DNA of 64,000 bases from Altibacter sp. HG106 (GTDB lineage Bacteria; Bacteroidota; Bacteroidia; Flavobacteriales; Flavobacteriaceae): positions 1 through 64,000 of the forward strand of contig NZ_JAQQTD010000005.1 of the NCBI RefSeq assembly GCF_028561755.1, given 5' to 3'. Made by a program: the position numbers and the translations under genes. The notes beneath the pieces were generated by a model. That model was not told the origin of the DNA, did no database searches, and saw nothing but the letters and a program-made list of their open reading frames with translations. This document shows, piece after piece, positions 18,367 through 27,288 of this stretch; within the stretch, counting starts at the first letter, position 1; each line of letters starts with the position of its first letter.

Positions 18367-19329
18367 TTAAGCTTTTTGGGAAAGATAATGAAGGACATTC
18401 TCCTCTATTCGATTATGGAGGTTATTCGTGTTTGCTTTCTGAAAGGATTGCCCGGTAATATTTTCATAGAGTTCTATGTAGCGATCTGAAATTGTTTGAA
18501 TGTAGGCATCCGACATTTCCGGAAGCTGTTGCCCTTCTTTTCCCTGGAATCCGTTTTCGATAAGCCATTGTCGCACGAATTCCTTCGACAATTGTTTCTG
18601 CGGAAGTCCTTTTGCTTGTCGCTCTTTATACCCTTCAGCATAAAAATATCGAGACGAATCCGGCGTGTGAATTTCATCGATAAGCACAATCTCACCTTCT
18701 TTGGTTTTTCCGAATTCATATTTGGTATCCACCAATATGAGTCCGCGTTCCGCCGCGATTTCGGTTCCTCTCTGAAAAAGTTTGCGAGTATAGTCCTCTA
18801 ATACAGCGTAATCTGCTTCTGAAACTATTCCCTTCGCCAAAATATCGGTTCGCGAAATATCTTCATCATGATTGCCCTTTTCGGCTTTTGTCGCCGGAGT
18901 AATAATGGGAGCAGGAAACGTATCGTTTTCTTTCATTCCTTCTGGCATCGAAACGCCACAGAGCGTGCGCTTTCCGGCCTTGTACTCCCGCGCGGCATGA
19001 CCACTTAAATACCCTCTAATAACCATTTCCACTTTAAAAGGTGTACACGCCTTCCCTATCGCTACGTTGGGATCGGGAGTTGCCTGTAACCAATTGGGCA
19101 CCAAGTCTTCAGTACGCTTCATCATGCTTGTGGCGATCTGATTCAGGATCTGACCTTTAAAAGGAATTCCCTTCGGCATGACCACATCAAAGGCACTGAG
19201 GCGATCGGTAGCGATCATAACTAAAAGATCGTTTTCCAAGGTATATACTTCACGTACTTTCCCCTTGTATACGGAACGCTGACCGGGGAACTGAAAATTA
19301 GTATCGGTGATGGTTTGCTGGGTGCTCAT
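18367..19329 (-). CDS. purC: Phosphoribosylaminoimidazole-succinocarboxamide synthase
   Basis: A 320-residue SAICAR synthetase, which joins CAIR and aspartate with ATP in purine synthesis. Family motifs are visible: [19 protein letters not shown] near the N-terminus (ATP site), [51 protein letters not shown], and [12 protein letters not shown]. The length fits the longer form found in Bacteroidota and plants. Its ATG shares one base with the phoH stop (TAATG), so it is translationally coupled as the second gene of a phoH-purC operon. Confidence 0.95.
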   Translation of the reverse strand: MSTQQTITDTNFQFPGQRSVYKGKVREVYTLENDLLVMIATDRLSAFDVVMPKGIPFKGQILNQIATSMMKRTEDLVPNWLQATPDPNVAIGKACTPFKVEMVIRGYLSGHAAREYKAGKRTLCGVSMPEGMKENDTFPAPIITPATKAEKGNHDEDISRTDILAKGIVSEADYAVLEDYTRKLFQRGTEIAAERGLILVDTKYEFGKTKEGEIVLIDEIHTPDSSRYFYAEGYKERQAKGLPQKQLSKEFVRQWLIENGFQGKEGQQLPEMSDAYIQTISDRYIELYENITGQSFQKANTNNLHNRIEENVLHYLSQKA

Positions 19330-20282
19330 TAGTTTCGATTTTCAATTTCTTTGTATGCGGCGATCACCTTCTTCACCAAACGGTGACGAATCACGTCTTT
19401 ATCATCCAGATAGATCATTCCAACGCCATCTACATCCTTCAAAATCAATAAAGCCTCTTTTAATCCTGAGATCACCCGCCGAGGCAGGTCGATCTGACCC
19501 GGATCGCCAGTGATCATAAACTTGGCGCTTTTACCCATACGGGTAAGGAACATTTTCATTTGAGCATGGGTGGTATTCTGCGCTTCATCTAAGATAACGA
19601 AGGCATTATCTAAGGTACGCCCGCGCATGAACGCCATGGGAGCAATTTGTATGACCCCCTTCTCTATATACGAATCCAATTTTTCATGTGGGATCATATC
19701 GCGAAGGGCATCGTAAAGCGGTTGCATATAAGGGTCTAGCTTTTCCTTAAGATCTCCCGGAAGAAACCCTAGATTTTCACCCGCTTCCACGGCAGGACGC
19801 GTTAAGATAATTCGGCGTACCTCCTTATCTTTTAGGGCTTTCACCGCAAGGGCGACACCGGTATAAGTCTTTCCGGTACCTGCGGGACCGATCGCAAAAA
19901 CCATATCGTTCTTCTTGGTGAGGTCCACTAACTTGCGTTGGTTCGCCGTTTGCGCTTTGATCAATCGGCCATTTACCCCATGAACCAATACATCGCCACT
20001 GCTGGCCGAACTTTCATATTCTTCTCGCCGGTTGCTTTGCAATACGCGTTCAATGGTATTTTCATCCAATTTATTGTACTTGGCAAATTGATCGAGCAAC
20101 ATGGTGAGCTTGGTATCAAATAGTTCTAACTCTTCTTCATCACCATAGGCTTTGAGCTTGCTGCCTCTGGCAACGATCTTTAGCTTCGGAAAATAGTTCT
20201 TTATGAGATTGATATTGGCATTTTGAAGGCCGAAGAAATCGCGTGGATTGATTTCAGTAAGTTCGATGATGAGTTCGTTCAA
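19329..20282 (-). CDS. PhoH family ATPase
   Basis: A 317-residue PhoH-like protein with an N-terminal KH-like region (about 1-100) and a P-loop NTPase domain. The Walker A motif is [13 protein letters not shown], Walker B is [12 protein letters not shown], and [10 protein letters not shown] follows as in other family members. PhoH proteins are implicated in RNA metabolism. The gene is first in the phoH-purC operon, divergent from the SAM hydrolase gene. On the minus strand TACTTTTG (20345 to 20338) is a fitting -7 box. Confidence 0.92.
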   Translation of the reverse strand: MNELIIELTEINPRDFFGLQNANINLIKNYFPKLKIVARGSKLKAYGDEEELELFDTKLTMLLDQFAKYNKLDENTIERVLQSNRREEYESSASSGDVLVHGVNGRLIKAQTANQRKLVDLTKKNDMVFAIGPAGTGKTYTGVALAVKALKDKEVRRIILTRPAVEAGENLGFLPGDLKEKLDPYMQPLYDALRDMIPHEKLDSYIEKGVIQIAPMAFMRGRTLDNAFVILDEAQNTTHAQMKMFLTRMGKSAKFMITGDPGQIDLPRRVISGLKEALLILKDVDGVGMIYLDDKDVIRHRLVKKVIAAYKEIENRN

Positions 20283-20337
20283 AAGCAGGTTGTTTATAAG
20301 AGTTGAATACTTCCTGTAAATATAGTTTTTACAATAA

Positions 20338-20356
20338 CAAAAGTAGCCTATTTTTG
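20338..20356. promoter_or_regulatory. Back-to-back -7 boxes between phoH and SAM hydrolase genes
   Basis: TACTTTTG on the minus strand (20345 to 20338) and TATTTTTG on the plus strand (20349-20356) are both perfect TAnnTTTG boxes separated by three bases. The two promoters would compete for polymerase. No -33 TTG at the usual spacing was seen for either. Confidence 0.5.
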
Positions 20357-20389
20357 CAGGAGTTGTTTTAACAAAATATCAACAATCCA

Positions 20390-21226
20390 TTGACGCCCAT
20401 TATCACGCTTACAACCGATTTTGGTGAGAAGGACCACTTTGTGGGAGCCGTGAAAGGGGCGTTGTATTCTGAATTGGATACGCTTCGGATTGTCGATATT
20501 TCTCATAGCATTTCGCCCTTCCACCTGACGGAAGCCGCGTATATCATTCAAAACGCGTATCGCAGTTTTCCAAAGGGTTCGGTGCATATTATTGGGATAG
20601 ATTCCGAATTAAACCCGGAGAACACACATATTGCGGTATATTTAGATGAACATTATTTTATCTGTGCGGATAATGGGATCATCTCCATGCTGGCATCGGT
20701 GGTGAAACCTGAGAAGATCGTTGAAATAAATATTCACGATCGAATCATCAGTAACTTCCCTGTCCTGGATGTGTTTGTAAAAGTGGCCTGTCATATCTGC
20801 CGGGGAGGAACGCTGGAGGTTATAGGGAAGCCTGTCGACCAACTAAAAGAACTCAAAGGGATTCAACCGGTGGTCAATGCCGAAAACAACCAAATTATCG
20901 GGAATGTGATTTACATTGATAATTACGGAAACGTGATTTGTAACATTACCAAAACCTTGTTCGAGGAAATTGGAAAGGGCCGCCCCTTCAAAATTACCGC
21001 ACGGCGGGCCGGATTTACCAAGATCTATTCGCACTATAGCGATGCCATCAATTTTGAGCTTCCGAAGGAGAAACGGGAAGAAGACGGTAAAAAGCTAGCG
21101 CTTTGGAACTCTTCCCAGTATCTTGAATTGGCCATCTACAAGAGCAACCCTACCACCGTAGGAAGCGCGTCTACCTTATTTGGACTTGCCTATCGTGATA
21201 CTATTACCGTAAATTTTAAAAACTAA
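20390..21226 (+). CDS. SAM hydrolase / SAM hydroxide adenosyltransferase family
   Basis: A 278-residue protein of the former DUF62 family, which splits S-adenosylmethionine into adenosine and methionine with water. The N-terminal IITLTTDFGEKDHFVGAVKG carries the conserved Asp residues, followed by DISHSISPFHLTEAAYII, VHIIGIDSELN and FICADNGIISML. A second domain with IDNYGNVICNIT follows. The start is TTG at 20390, since no in-frame ATG precedes the catalytic region. It is the first gene of a coupled run SAM hydrolase - ABM - gldF - gldG; its stop overlaps the next ATG by one base. Confidence 0.88.
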   Translation: MTPIITLTTDFGEKDHFVGAVKGALYSELDTLRIVDISHSISPFHLTEAAYIIQNAYRSFPKGSVHIIGIDSELNPENTHIAVYLDEHYFICADNGIISMLASVVKPEKIVEINIHDRIISNFPVLDVFVKVACHICRGGTLEVIGKPVDQLKELKGIQPVVNAENNQIIGNVIYIDNYGNVICNITKTLFEEIGKGRPFKITARRAGFTKIYSHYSDAINFELPKEKREEDGKKLALWNSSQYLELAIYKSNPTTVGSASTLFGLAYRDTITVNFKN

Positions 21227-21525
21227 TGTTGACACGAATTGTAAAAATGGAATTTAACCCCTCCAATACGGAAGCGTTTCTGGCGCATTTCGAAACGGTT
21301 AAGAGTACCATTCGATCGTTCCCCGGATGTACCTTTTTACAATTGTATCGCGATCAGAACGATCCGGCTATCTTCTTCACGTACAGCAAGTGGGAGGATG
21401 ATACGTACCTTCAAGCCTATCGTCAAAGTGCCTTATTTAAGGAAGTGTGGGCAACAACCAAACCAAAATTTCGTTCTAAAGCGCAAGCGTGGAGCGTCGA
21501 CACCTTACACACTGTAGCACCATGA
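21226..21525 (+). CDS. Small ABM-like (antibiotic biosynthesis monooxygenase fold) protein
   Basis: A 99-residue cytosolic protein. VKMEFNPSNTEAFLAHFETVK at the start, FPGCTFLQLYRDQNDPAIFFTYSKWED in the middle and YRQSALFKEVWATTKPKF at the end match the ferredoxin-like ABM fold. The family name overstates what is known; many members are small oxygenases or heme or quinone binders. It overlaps both neighbours (TAATG before, ATGA after), so its expression is tied to gldF. Confidence 0.75.
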   Translation: MLTRIVKMEFNPSNTEAFLAHFETVKSTIRSFPGCTFLQLYRDQNDPAIFFTYSKWEDDTYLQAYRQSALFKEVWATTKPKFRSKAQAWSVDTLHTVAP

Positions 21526-22241
21526 TCGCCATTATTCAAAAAGAAATAAACTCCTTTTTTTCCAGTGCCATCGGGTATTTGGTGATTGCTATTTTCTTGA
21601 TTGTCAACGGTCTATTTCTGTGGGTTTTTCCGGGAACATTTAATATTTTCGATTCGGGCTTTGCCGAATTATCGGCCTTTTTCGAATTGGCCCCCTGGGT
21701 ACTCTTGTTTCTCATTCCCGCTGTGACCATGCGGGCCTTTAGCGACGAATACCGCATGGGAACTATAGAAATTTTAGTCACCCGCCCCCTCGCGCTTTGG
21801 CAGATTGTTTTAGGAAAGTTTCTGGGCTCGGTCCTTTTAATTCTTCTCGCTTTAGTTCCTACGCTTCTCTACATCATAAGTATTGATGCTTTGGGAAATC
21901 CTTCTGGAAATTGGGACGTGGGAAGTACCGTAGGGTCGTATATAGGCCTCCTTTTTCTGGTGTTTTCTTACACCGCGATCGGGGTGTTTGCGTCTACTCT
22001 GTCGCACAATCAGGTGGTCGCTTTTATCACCGCGGTATTTGTTTGCTTTCTACTCTACTATGGTTTTGAGTCGCTCGACGCGCTGCTTCCTTCAGTGGAG
22101 TTGTCGTATTTCGGACTCAAAAGTCACTTTGACAGTGTCGCCAGAGGCGTACTCGATACGCGAGACATTGTATACTTTCTAAGTATTTCCGCCCTATTTC
22201 TGGTAGCCACCGGAGTACAACTTAACACCAAAAAACGCTGA
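21522..22241 (+). CDS. gldF: Gliding motility ABC transporter permease GldF
   Basis: A 239-residue integral membrane protein with six predicted helices. It starts MIAIIQKEINSFFSSAIGYLVIAIFL and contains FSDEYRMGTIEILVTRPL, typical of the ABC-2 permeases paired with GldG. A longer frame begins upstream, but ATG 21522 overlaps the previous stop (ATGA) and gives the family N-terminus. GldF and GldG form an ABC transporter associated with gliding in Flavobacteriia. The ATPase GldA is not in the window, as is usual. The gap to gldG is three bases. Confidence 0.92.
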   Translation: MIAIIQKEINSFFSSAIGYLVIAIFLIVNGLFLWVFPGTFNIFDSGFAELSAFFELAPWVLLFLIPAVTMRAFSDEYRMGTIEILVTRPLALWQIVLGKFLGSVLLILLALVPTLLYIISIDALGNPSGNWDVGSTVGSYIGLLFLVFSYTAIGVFASTLSHNQVVAFITAVFVCFLLYYGFESLDALLPSVELSYFGLKSHFDSVARGVLDTRDIVYFLSISALFLVATGVQLNTKKR

Positions 22242-22244
22242 TCG

Positions 22245-23930
22245 ATGAAGACCCAAAAACCCATAGTCATTTTAGGGGGGACGCTACTGTTGCTCGTCGT
22301 TATGAATTGGATCGCTTCGGAAGTATATACCCGTTTCGATCTCACCCAAGACCAGCGATATACCCTATCGGAAGCGTCCAAAAATACCCTTGCTTCGGTA
22401 GATTCGCCCATTATTGTTGATGTATTTTTAAAAGGGTCGTTTCCTCCGGAATTCCGAAGGTTACAAGTGGAAACTCGACAGTTGCTGGAAGAATTTTCAG
22501 CCTACAATCCCAATCTTAAAGTGGCCTTTGTCGATCCGTTAGAAGGAGAAGACGATCGTGCCGCCATTCAGCAACAACTCAATAGCTTCGGACTCACTCC
22601 TGCGCAGGTAGAAGTTCAAGAAAACGGAAAGCTCACCACCGAATTGGTCTATCCATGGGCCCTCGCCTATTATAATGGTAAGACCGTTAAAATTCCGCTG
22701 CTAAAAAACCAATTAGGAACTTCTACTGAAGAACGCGTCACCAATTCGTTGCAAAACTTAGAATATGCCTTCGCCGATGGCTTCAGTAAACTCACCCAGC
22801 CGAAACGACGAAAAGTTGCGGTATTGAAAGGCAACGGCCAATTAGACGATCGTTATATAGCCGATTTCTTTTCCACCCTTCGGGACTATTATTTCATTGC
22901 TCCTTTTACGCTCGATTCGGTTGCGGCCAATCCCCAAGGAACGTTAGCGTCTATGCAGGAGTACGACCTTATTGTGAGTGCGCAACCTACCGAAACCTTT
23001 TCAGAAGCCGAAAAATACATCCTCGATCAATATACCATGCATGGCGGGGCTTCCCTCTGGCTGGTGGATATGACCCAGCAACAAACCGATACGGTGAGCG
23101 GAAACAACTTTGCCTTTGGACGTGACTTGAACCTTAATGATTTCTTTTTTAAGTACGGAATTCGGGTGAATCCTAATCTGGTGAAAGACATCTACTCGGC
23201 TCCCATCGTACTAGCCAGTGGTAACGAGCGAGAGGCACAATATAATCGCTATCCGTGGTTGTATTTCCCCCTTGTGGGAGGGGCCGAAGGGCATCCTATT
23301 GTGACCAATACCGAGGCGGTAAAATTAGAATATGCCAGTGTTATTGACACCCTTCCTAACACGATCAAGAAGACGGTGTTACTGGAAACTTCTCCCTTAT
23401 CGAAAGCTGTGGGATTGCCTACTCCTATTGATTACGATGAGGAGATTCCCAAAAATCTGAAATTGGTCAATGAAGGGCCACAACAGGGCGATTTTAATAG
23501 TGGCCCCTTGCCCCTAGCGGTGCTGCTTGAAGGTTCTTTTACTTCGGTCTACAACAATCGGGTGCCTCCCTTGTCACTACCCAACCGTAAAAATAGCAGC
23601 GACCCTACCAAAATGGTGATTGTTAGTGATGGCAATGTGATCGTGAACCAATTGCAAGAAGGACGCCCTATAGAGCTGGGGTTCGATAAATACACCGGAA
23701 CCTTCTTCGGAAACAAAGAATTTCTTCTGAACACGGTGAATTATCTGCTGGATGATAGCGGACTTATAAACATCCGTACCAAGGAAATTGCGGTTCCTTT
23801 TTTGGATCCGCAGAAAACCGCCGAGCAACGCACCCTATGGCAACTCCTTAACGTCTTATTACCGTTGGTGTTGCTTGGGATCATCGGATTCGTTTTTCAT
23901 TTCTTTAGAACGCGTTCGTTTCGTCGATAA
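22245..23930 (+). CDS. gldG: Gliding motility ABC transporter auxiliary protein GldG
   Basis: A 561-residue protein with an N-terminal membrane helix (about residues 6-27) and a C-terminal helix (about 535-555), with a large periplasmic part between. RFDLTQDQRYTLSEASKNTL near residue 30 and VAVLKGNGQLDDRYIADF are hallmarks of the GldG/ABC-2 auxiliary family. It partners GldF. The neighbouring dnaN has its own promoter, so the motility operon likely ends here; no strong terminator is visible. Confidence 0.93.
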   Translation: MKTQKPIVILGGTLLLLVVMNWIASEVYTRFDLTQDQRYTLSEASKNTLASVDSPIIVDVFLKGSFPPEFRRLQVETRQLLEEFSAYNPNLKVAFVDPLEGEDDRAAIQQQLNSFGLTPAQVEVQENGKLTTELVYPWALAYYNGKTVKIPLLKNQLGTSTEERVTNSLQNLEYAFADGFSKLTQPKRRKVAVLKGNGQLDDRYIADFFSTLRDYYFIAPFTLDSVAANPQGTLASMQEYDLIVSAQPTETFSEAEKYILDQYTMHGGASLWLVDMTQQQTDTVSGNNFAFGRDLNLNDFFFKYGIRVNPNLVKDIYSAPIVLASGNEREAQYNRYPWLYFPLVGGAEGHPIVTNTEAVKLEYASVIDTLPNTIKKTVLLETSPLSKAVGLPTPIDYDEEIPKNLKLVNEGPQQGDFNSGPLPLAVLLEGSFTSVYNNRVPPLSLPNRKNSSDPTKMVIVSDGNVIVNQLQEGRPIELGFDKYTGTFFGNKEFLLNTVNYLLDDSGLINIRTKEIAVPFLDPQKTAEQRTLWQLLNVLLPLVLLGIIGFVFHFFRTRSFRR

Positions 23931-23942
23931 CTGTTAATAAGT

Positions 23943-23977
23943 TTGTTTTAGCAACCAAGGCATTTCAAATATATTTG
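23943..23977 (+). promoter_or_regulatory. Promoter of dnaN
   Basis: TATATTTG (23970-23977) is a perfect -7 box with TTG at 23943-23945. The 24-base spacing is slightly long. The transcript would have a leader of about 60 bases before the dnaN ATG at 24041. Confidence 0.5.
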
Positions 23978-24040
23978 TACTACTGAGGGCGCTGGTCTTC
24001 AGGAGCGAAACCAATACGATCGTACCGAAAAAATACATTC

Positions 24041-25159
24041 ATGAAATTTATTGTATCAAGTTCTTATCTACTGAAACAATTACAAGTGCTTGGGGGCATC
24101 ATCAATACCAACAATACGCTTCCCATTCTCGATAATTTTTTATTTCAACTCGACGGAAATCTGCTGACGGTTGCTGCATCCGACCTGGAGACGACCATTT
24201 CTTCAAAACTTGAAGTAGAAAGCAGCGAAAGCGGCAGTGTTTGCGTTCCTGCCCGATTGTTGTTGGATACCTTAAAAACGTTTCCGGAGCAACCCTTAAC
24301 CTTTACCGTGGAAGACAACAATACGGTTGAGATCAGTAGTAATCACGGAAAATATGCCCTTGCTTATGCCGATGGAGAAGAATTTCCTAGCGCCGTAAGT
24401 CTTAGCGATCCTTCTACCACGGTGATGGAAGGCGATATTTTGGCAACCGCCATTAGCAAAACACTTTTTGCCAGCGGAAATGATGATTTGCGCCCCGTAA
24501 TGAGCGGCGTGTTTTTTCAATTCTCTTCGGAAAGCCTCACCTTTGTGGCTACCGATGCGCACAAATTGGTAAAATATTCCAGAAATGATGTGACCGCCAA
24601 TGAAACGGCCGAATTCATTATGCCGAAAAAACCGTTGAACCTGTTGAAAGGAATTCTAGCCGGAAGTGAGGAAGAAGTAACCATCGAATACAACGAGAGC
24701 AACGCGCGTTTTCAGTTCGAAAACACCGAATTGATCTGTCGCCTGATCGATGGGAAATATCCCAACTACGAAGCGGTGATTCCGAAGGAAAATCCAAACA
24801 GGCTGACAATCGACCGCACCCAATTCTTAAACTCCGTGCGTCGTGTGAGTATTTTTAGCAATAAGACCACCCATCAAATTCGCTTGAAGATCGCCGGGGC
24901 CGAACTTAATATTTCCGCGGAAGACATCGATTACAGCAATAAAGCAGAAGAACGTCTTACCTGCGATTATCAGGGTGACGACATGCAGATTGGCTTTAAC
25001 TCTCGTTTCTTGAACGAAATGCTCAACAACCTTACCAGCGATGATGTTTCCTTAGAAATGTCGTTGCCAAATCGAGCGGGCATTCTTACGCCTGTCGACG
25101 GACTCGATGAAGGGGAGTCGGTTACCATGTTAGTGATGCCCGTGATGCTGAACAACTAA
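24041..25159 (+). CDS. dnaN: DNA polymerase III beta subunit (sliding clamp)
   Basis: A 372-residue beta clamp of full length, with three similar domains. Recognisable segments are MKFIVSSSYLLKQLQVLGGIINTNNTLPILDNFLF at the N-terminus, FVATDAHKLV in the middle domain, LICRLIDGKYPNYEAVIP, and the C-terminal LVMPVMLNN, close to the usual VMPMRL ending of the clamp. It encircles DNA and tethers the replicative polymerase. It lies directly after gldG, which seems to be a common arrangement in Flavobacteriia (from memory), and ends at a strong bidirectional terminator. Confidence 0.97.
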   Translation: MKFIVSSSYLLKQLQVLGGIINTNNTLPILDNFLFQLDGNLLTVAASDLETTISSKLEVESSESGSVCVPARLLLDTLKTFPEQPLTFTVEDNNTVEISSNHGKYALAYADGEEFPSAVSLSDPSTTVMEGDILATAISKTLFASGNDDLRPVMSGVFFQFSSESLTFVATDAHKLVKYSRNDVTANETAEFIMPKKPLNLLKGILAGSEEEVTIEYNESNARFQFENTELICRLIDGKYPNYEAVIPKENPNRLTIDRTQFLNSVRRVSIFSNKTTHQIRLKIAGAELNISAEDIDYSNKAEERLTCDYQGDDMQIGFNSRFLNEMLNNLTSDDVSLEMSLPNRAGILTPVDGLDEGESVTMLVMPVMLNN

Positions 25160-25175
25160 CGATGTAGTCAAAAAG

Positions 25176-25206
25176 AAAAAAACCCGCCTTGAGGCGGGTT
25201 TTTTTA
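25176..25206. terminator. Bidirectional terminator dnaN / DUF4870
   Basis: AACCCGCC (25181-25188) pairs with GGCGGGTT (25193-25200) around a TTGA loop, with an A-run before and a T-run after. It overlaps the last codons of the convergent DUF4870 gene, whose stop is at 25204. Confidence 0.9.
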
Positions 25207-25566
25207 TGATAAAAATCGAATGGTCATAAAATAATTGGGCGCTTCTCCTCTGCCGGCACGCAGCGCATTTACCACCGGCATGACAAAGCCGATTGCGACC
25301 GTAAACAAGAGTGTAAGCAATCCTAGCCCCAAGGCAAAGATCAATGGAATGCTCACAAAAATGTAGATCAACAAGCTAAGTTGAAAGCTTACCGCCTGTT
25401 TCCCGTGTTCGTCCATTCCTTCGATGCGGTCTCTGGAAGAAAGCCAAATCACTAAGGGAGCAATTAAGCTTCCGAAGCCGATAAAGTAACCCAAAAGCTG
25501 GGACAAGTGCATGAGCGATACCGTGGTAGTATCCTCTTTCTTCTCTGTGTAATTAATAACTTCCAT
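25204..25566 (-). CDS. DUF4870 domain-containing membrane protein
   Basis: A 120-residue membrane protein with three predicted helices. LMHLSQLLGYFIGFGSLIAPLVIWLSSRD and the following DEHGKQAVSFQLSLLIY are the signature of DUF4870 (Tic20-like small membrane proteins). The role is unknown. It is a single minus-strand gene, divergent from mnmE, sharing a terminator with dnaN. Confidence 0.88.
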   Translation of the reverse strand: MEVINYTEKKEDTTTVSLMHLSQLLGYFIGFGSLIAPLVIWLSSRDRIEGMDEHGKQAVSFQLSLLIYIFVSIPLIFALGLGLLTLLFTVAIGFVMPVVNALRAGRGEAPNYFMTIRFLS

Positions 25567-25624
25567 GGTTTTTTGATTGATTGGTTACGTTCTATTGGTA
25601 TGATTTTTTCGAAATTGTTACAGT

Positions 25625-25653
25625 TTGTAGCGGACAGATATTGTGTATTTTTG
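25625..25653 (+). promoter_or_regulatory. Promoter of mnmE, implying a leaderless transcript
   Basis: TATTTTTG (25646-25653) with TTG at 25625-25627, 18 bases upstream, is an excellent match to the Bacteroidota consensus. The ATG of mnmE is at 25658, only four bases after the box, about where transcription should begin. Confidence 0.6.
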
Positions 25654-25657
25654 CGGT

Positions 25658-27052
25658 ATGAAGCATCAGGATACTATTGTAGCCTTAGCCACACCCTCTG
25701 GAGCAGGTGCTGTTGCTATTATTCGTCTATCGGGGCCGGAAGCCATTGAAATAGCGTCTAGCCTATTCCATTCGGTAAGCGGTAAGAAACTCGCCGCACA
25801 GCCCAGTCATACGGTTCATCTGGGACATATTAAAGAAGACAATCGACTCATAGACGAGGTGCTCGCTACGATCTTTAAGAACCCTAGAAGTTATACCGGA
25901 GAAGATGTGGTAGAACTCTCCTGTCATGGAAGTCCGTTTATACAACAAGAGATCATTCAAGCCGTGCTTCGGAAAGGCGCGCGCATGGCCCAGGCAGGTG
26001 AGTTTACCCTACGCGCCTTCCTGAATGGCAAAATGGATTTGAGTCAGGCGGAAGCCGTAGCCGACCTGATTGCAAGCGACAGTGAGGCATCCCACCAACT
26101 AGCGATACAACAAATGCGAGGTGGATTTTCCAGTGAAATTCAACAACTACGGCAGGAGCTGCTCAACTTTGCATCGCTTATTGAGCTGGAACTCGATTTT
26201 TCAGAAGAAGATGTAGCATTTGCCAATCGGGAGGAGTTTCGGGCCTTACTCGACCGAATCACCAAGGTGTTAAAGCGCCTAATCGATTCCTTCGCAACGG
26301 GCAATGTACTTAAGAACGGGATCCCAGTCGCCATCGTAGGAGAACCCAACGTAGGGAAATCGACCTTACTCAATACCCTGCTCAACGAAGAACGTGCCAT
26401 TGTGAGTGACATTGCAGGCACTACTCGCGACACCATCGAGGATGAAATCGTCTTAGGCGGTATCGGCTTCCGGTTTATCGATACGGCAGGAATTAGAGAT
26501 ACTTCAGACACCATTGAAGGCCTTGGGATCAAGAAAACCTTTCAGAAGATCGAACAGGCACAAGTAGTGATCTATTTAATGGATACAGTAACGGCGCTAC
26601 AGGAAGGGCGCCTGCAATCGATCGCTTCCGAAGTCAAAAAAATTAAGGAACAATATCCGCAGAAACCCCTCCTGGTGGTGGCTAATAAAGCCGACCAACT
26701 TTCGGACGCACAAAGGGAAAATGTTACCACTGAAATTCCTGAAGCCAGGCTTATTTCAGCGAAACACGGAGAAGGCGTAGAACAACTTACTTCGTCCCTA
26801 CTTGACTTTGTCAATACCGGCGCGCTACGTAACAATGAGACCATTGTAACGAATACGCGCCACTACGATGCGTTATTAAAAGCCTTAAAAGAGATTGATA
26901 CCGTTCGGTACGGACTCGATACAGGGATATCTAGCGACCTTTTGGCCATTGATATTCGACAAGCCTTATATCACTTTGGCGAAATTACGGGAGAAATTTC
27001 CAACGACGAGCTGCTCGGTAACATTTTCGCGAATTTCTGTATCGGGAAATAA
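25658..27052 (+). CDS. mnmE: tRNA modification GTPase MnmE
   Basis: A 464-residue protein that, with MnmG, places the cmnm5 group on the wobble uridine of certain tRNAs. The N-terminal tetrahydrofolate-binding domain starts with DTIVALATPSGAGAVAIIRLSG. The GTPase domain shows GEPNVGKSTLLN (G1), DIAGTTRDT (G2), DTAGIR (G3) and NKAD (G4). The C-terminus FCIGK is the conserved catalytic Cys motif. The start is ATG 25658; an in-frame GTG at 25643 lies inside the -7 box and is rejected. It is a single gene. Confidence 0.97.
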   Translation: MKHQDTIVALATPSGAGAVAIIRLSGPEAIEIASSLFHSVSGKKLAAQPSHTVHLGHIKEDNRLIDEVLATIFKNPRSYTGEDVVELSCHGSPFIQQEIIQAVLRKGARMAQAGEFTLRAFLNGKMDLSQAEAVADLIASDSEASHQLAIQQMRGGFSSEIQQLRQELLNFASLIELELDFSEEDVAFANREEFRALLDRITKVLKRLIDSFATGNVLKNGIPVAIVGEPNVGKSTLLNTLLNEERAIVSDIAGTTRDTIEDEIVLGGIGFRFIDTAGIRDTSDTIEGLGIKKTFQKIEQAQVVIYLMDTVTALQEGRLQSIASEVKKIKEQYPQKPLLVVANKADQLSDAQRENVTTEIPEARLISAKHGEGVEQLTSSLLDFVNTGALRNNETIVTNTRHYDALLKALKEIDTVRYGLDTGISSDLLAIDIRQALYHFGEITGEISNDELLGNIFANFCIGK

Positions 27053-27227
27053 TTAAGCATTGTATTCCTGCTTCTTTTCTCGTTGTTTATCTTTCAAAAC
27101 AACCGGCACAAAACCTAGGTATTCCCCTACCGGATTTCATACATTTTTAGGGGTGAGCCTCTCATTTTCAGCGAACAAACGAGTTTTTTAGATACCTTCG
27201 TTTTATATCAACCCAATTCTCAACAAC

Positions 27228-27261
27228 AAGGTGTTCAACATACGCTCCCCGAAAACACCTT
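27228..27261 (+). repeat. Inverted repeat in the leader of the secreted-protein cluster
   Basis: AAGGTGTT (27228-27235) and AACACCTT (27254-27261) form an 8-bp inverted repeat with an 18-base loop, 27 bases before the ATG of the cysteine-rich gene. A -7-like TACCTTCG sits upstream at 27193-27200. It could be an operator or a leader hairpin. Confidence 0.35.
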
Positions 27262-27288
27262 CTAGTATTCACTTAAAATCAATAACAT

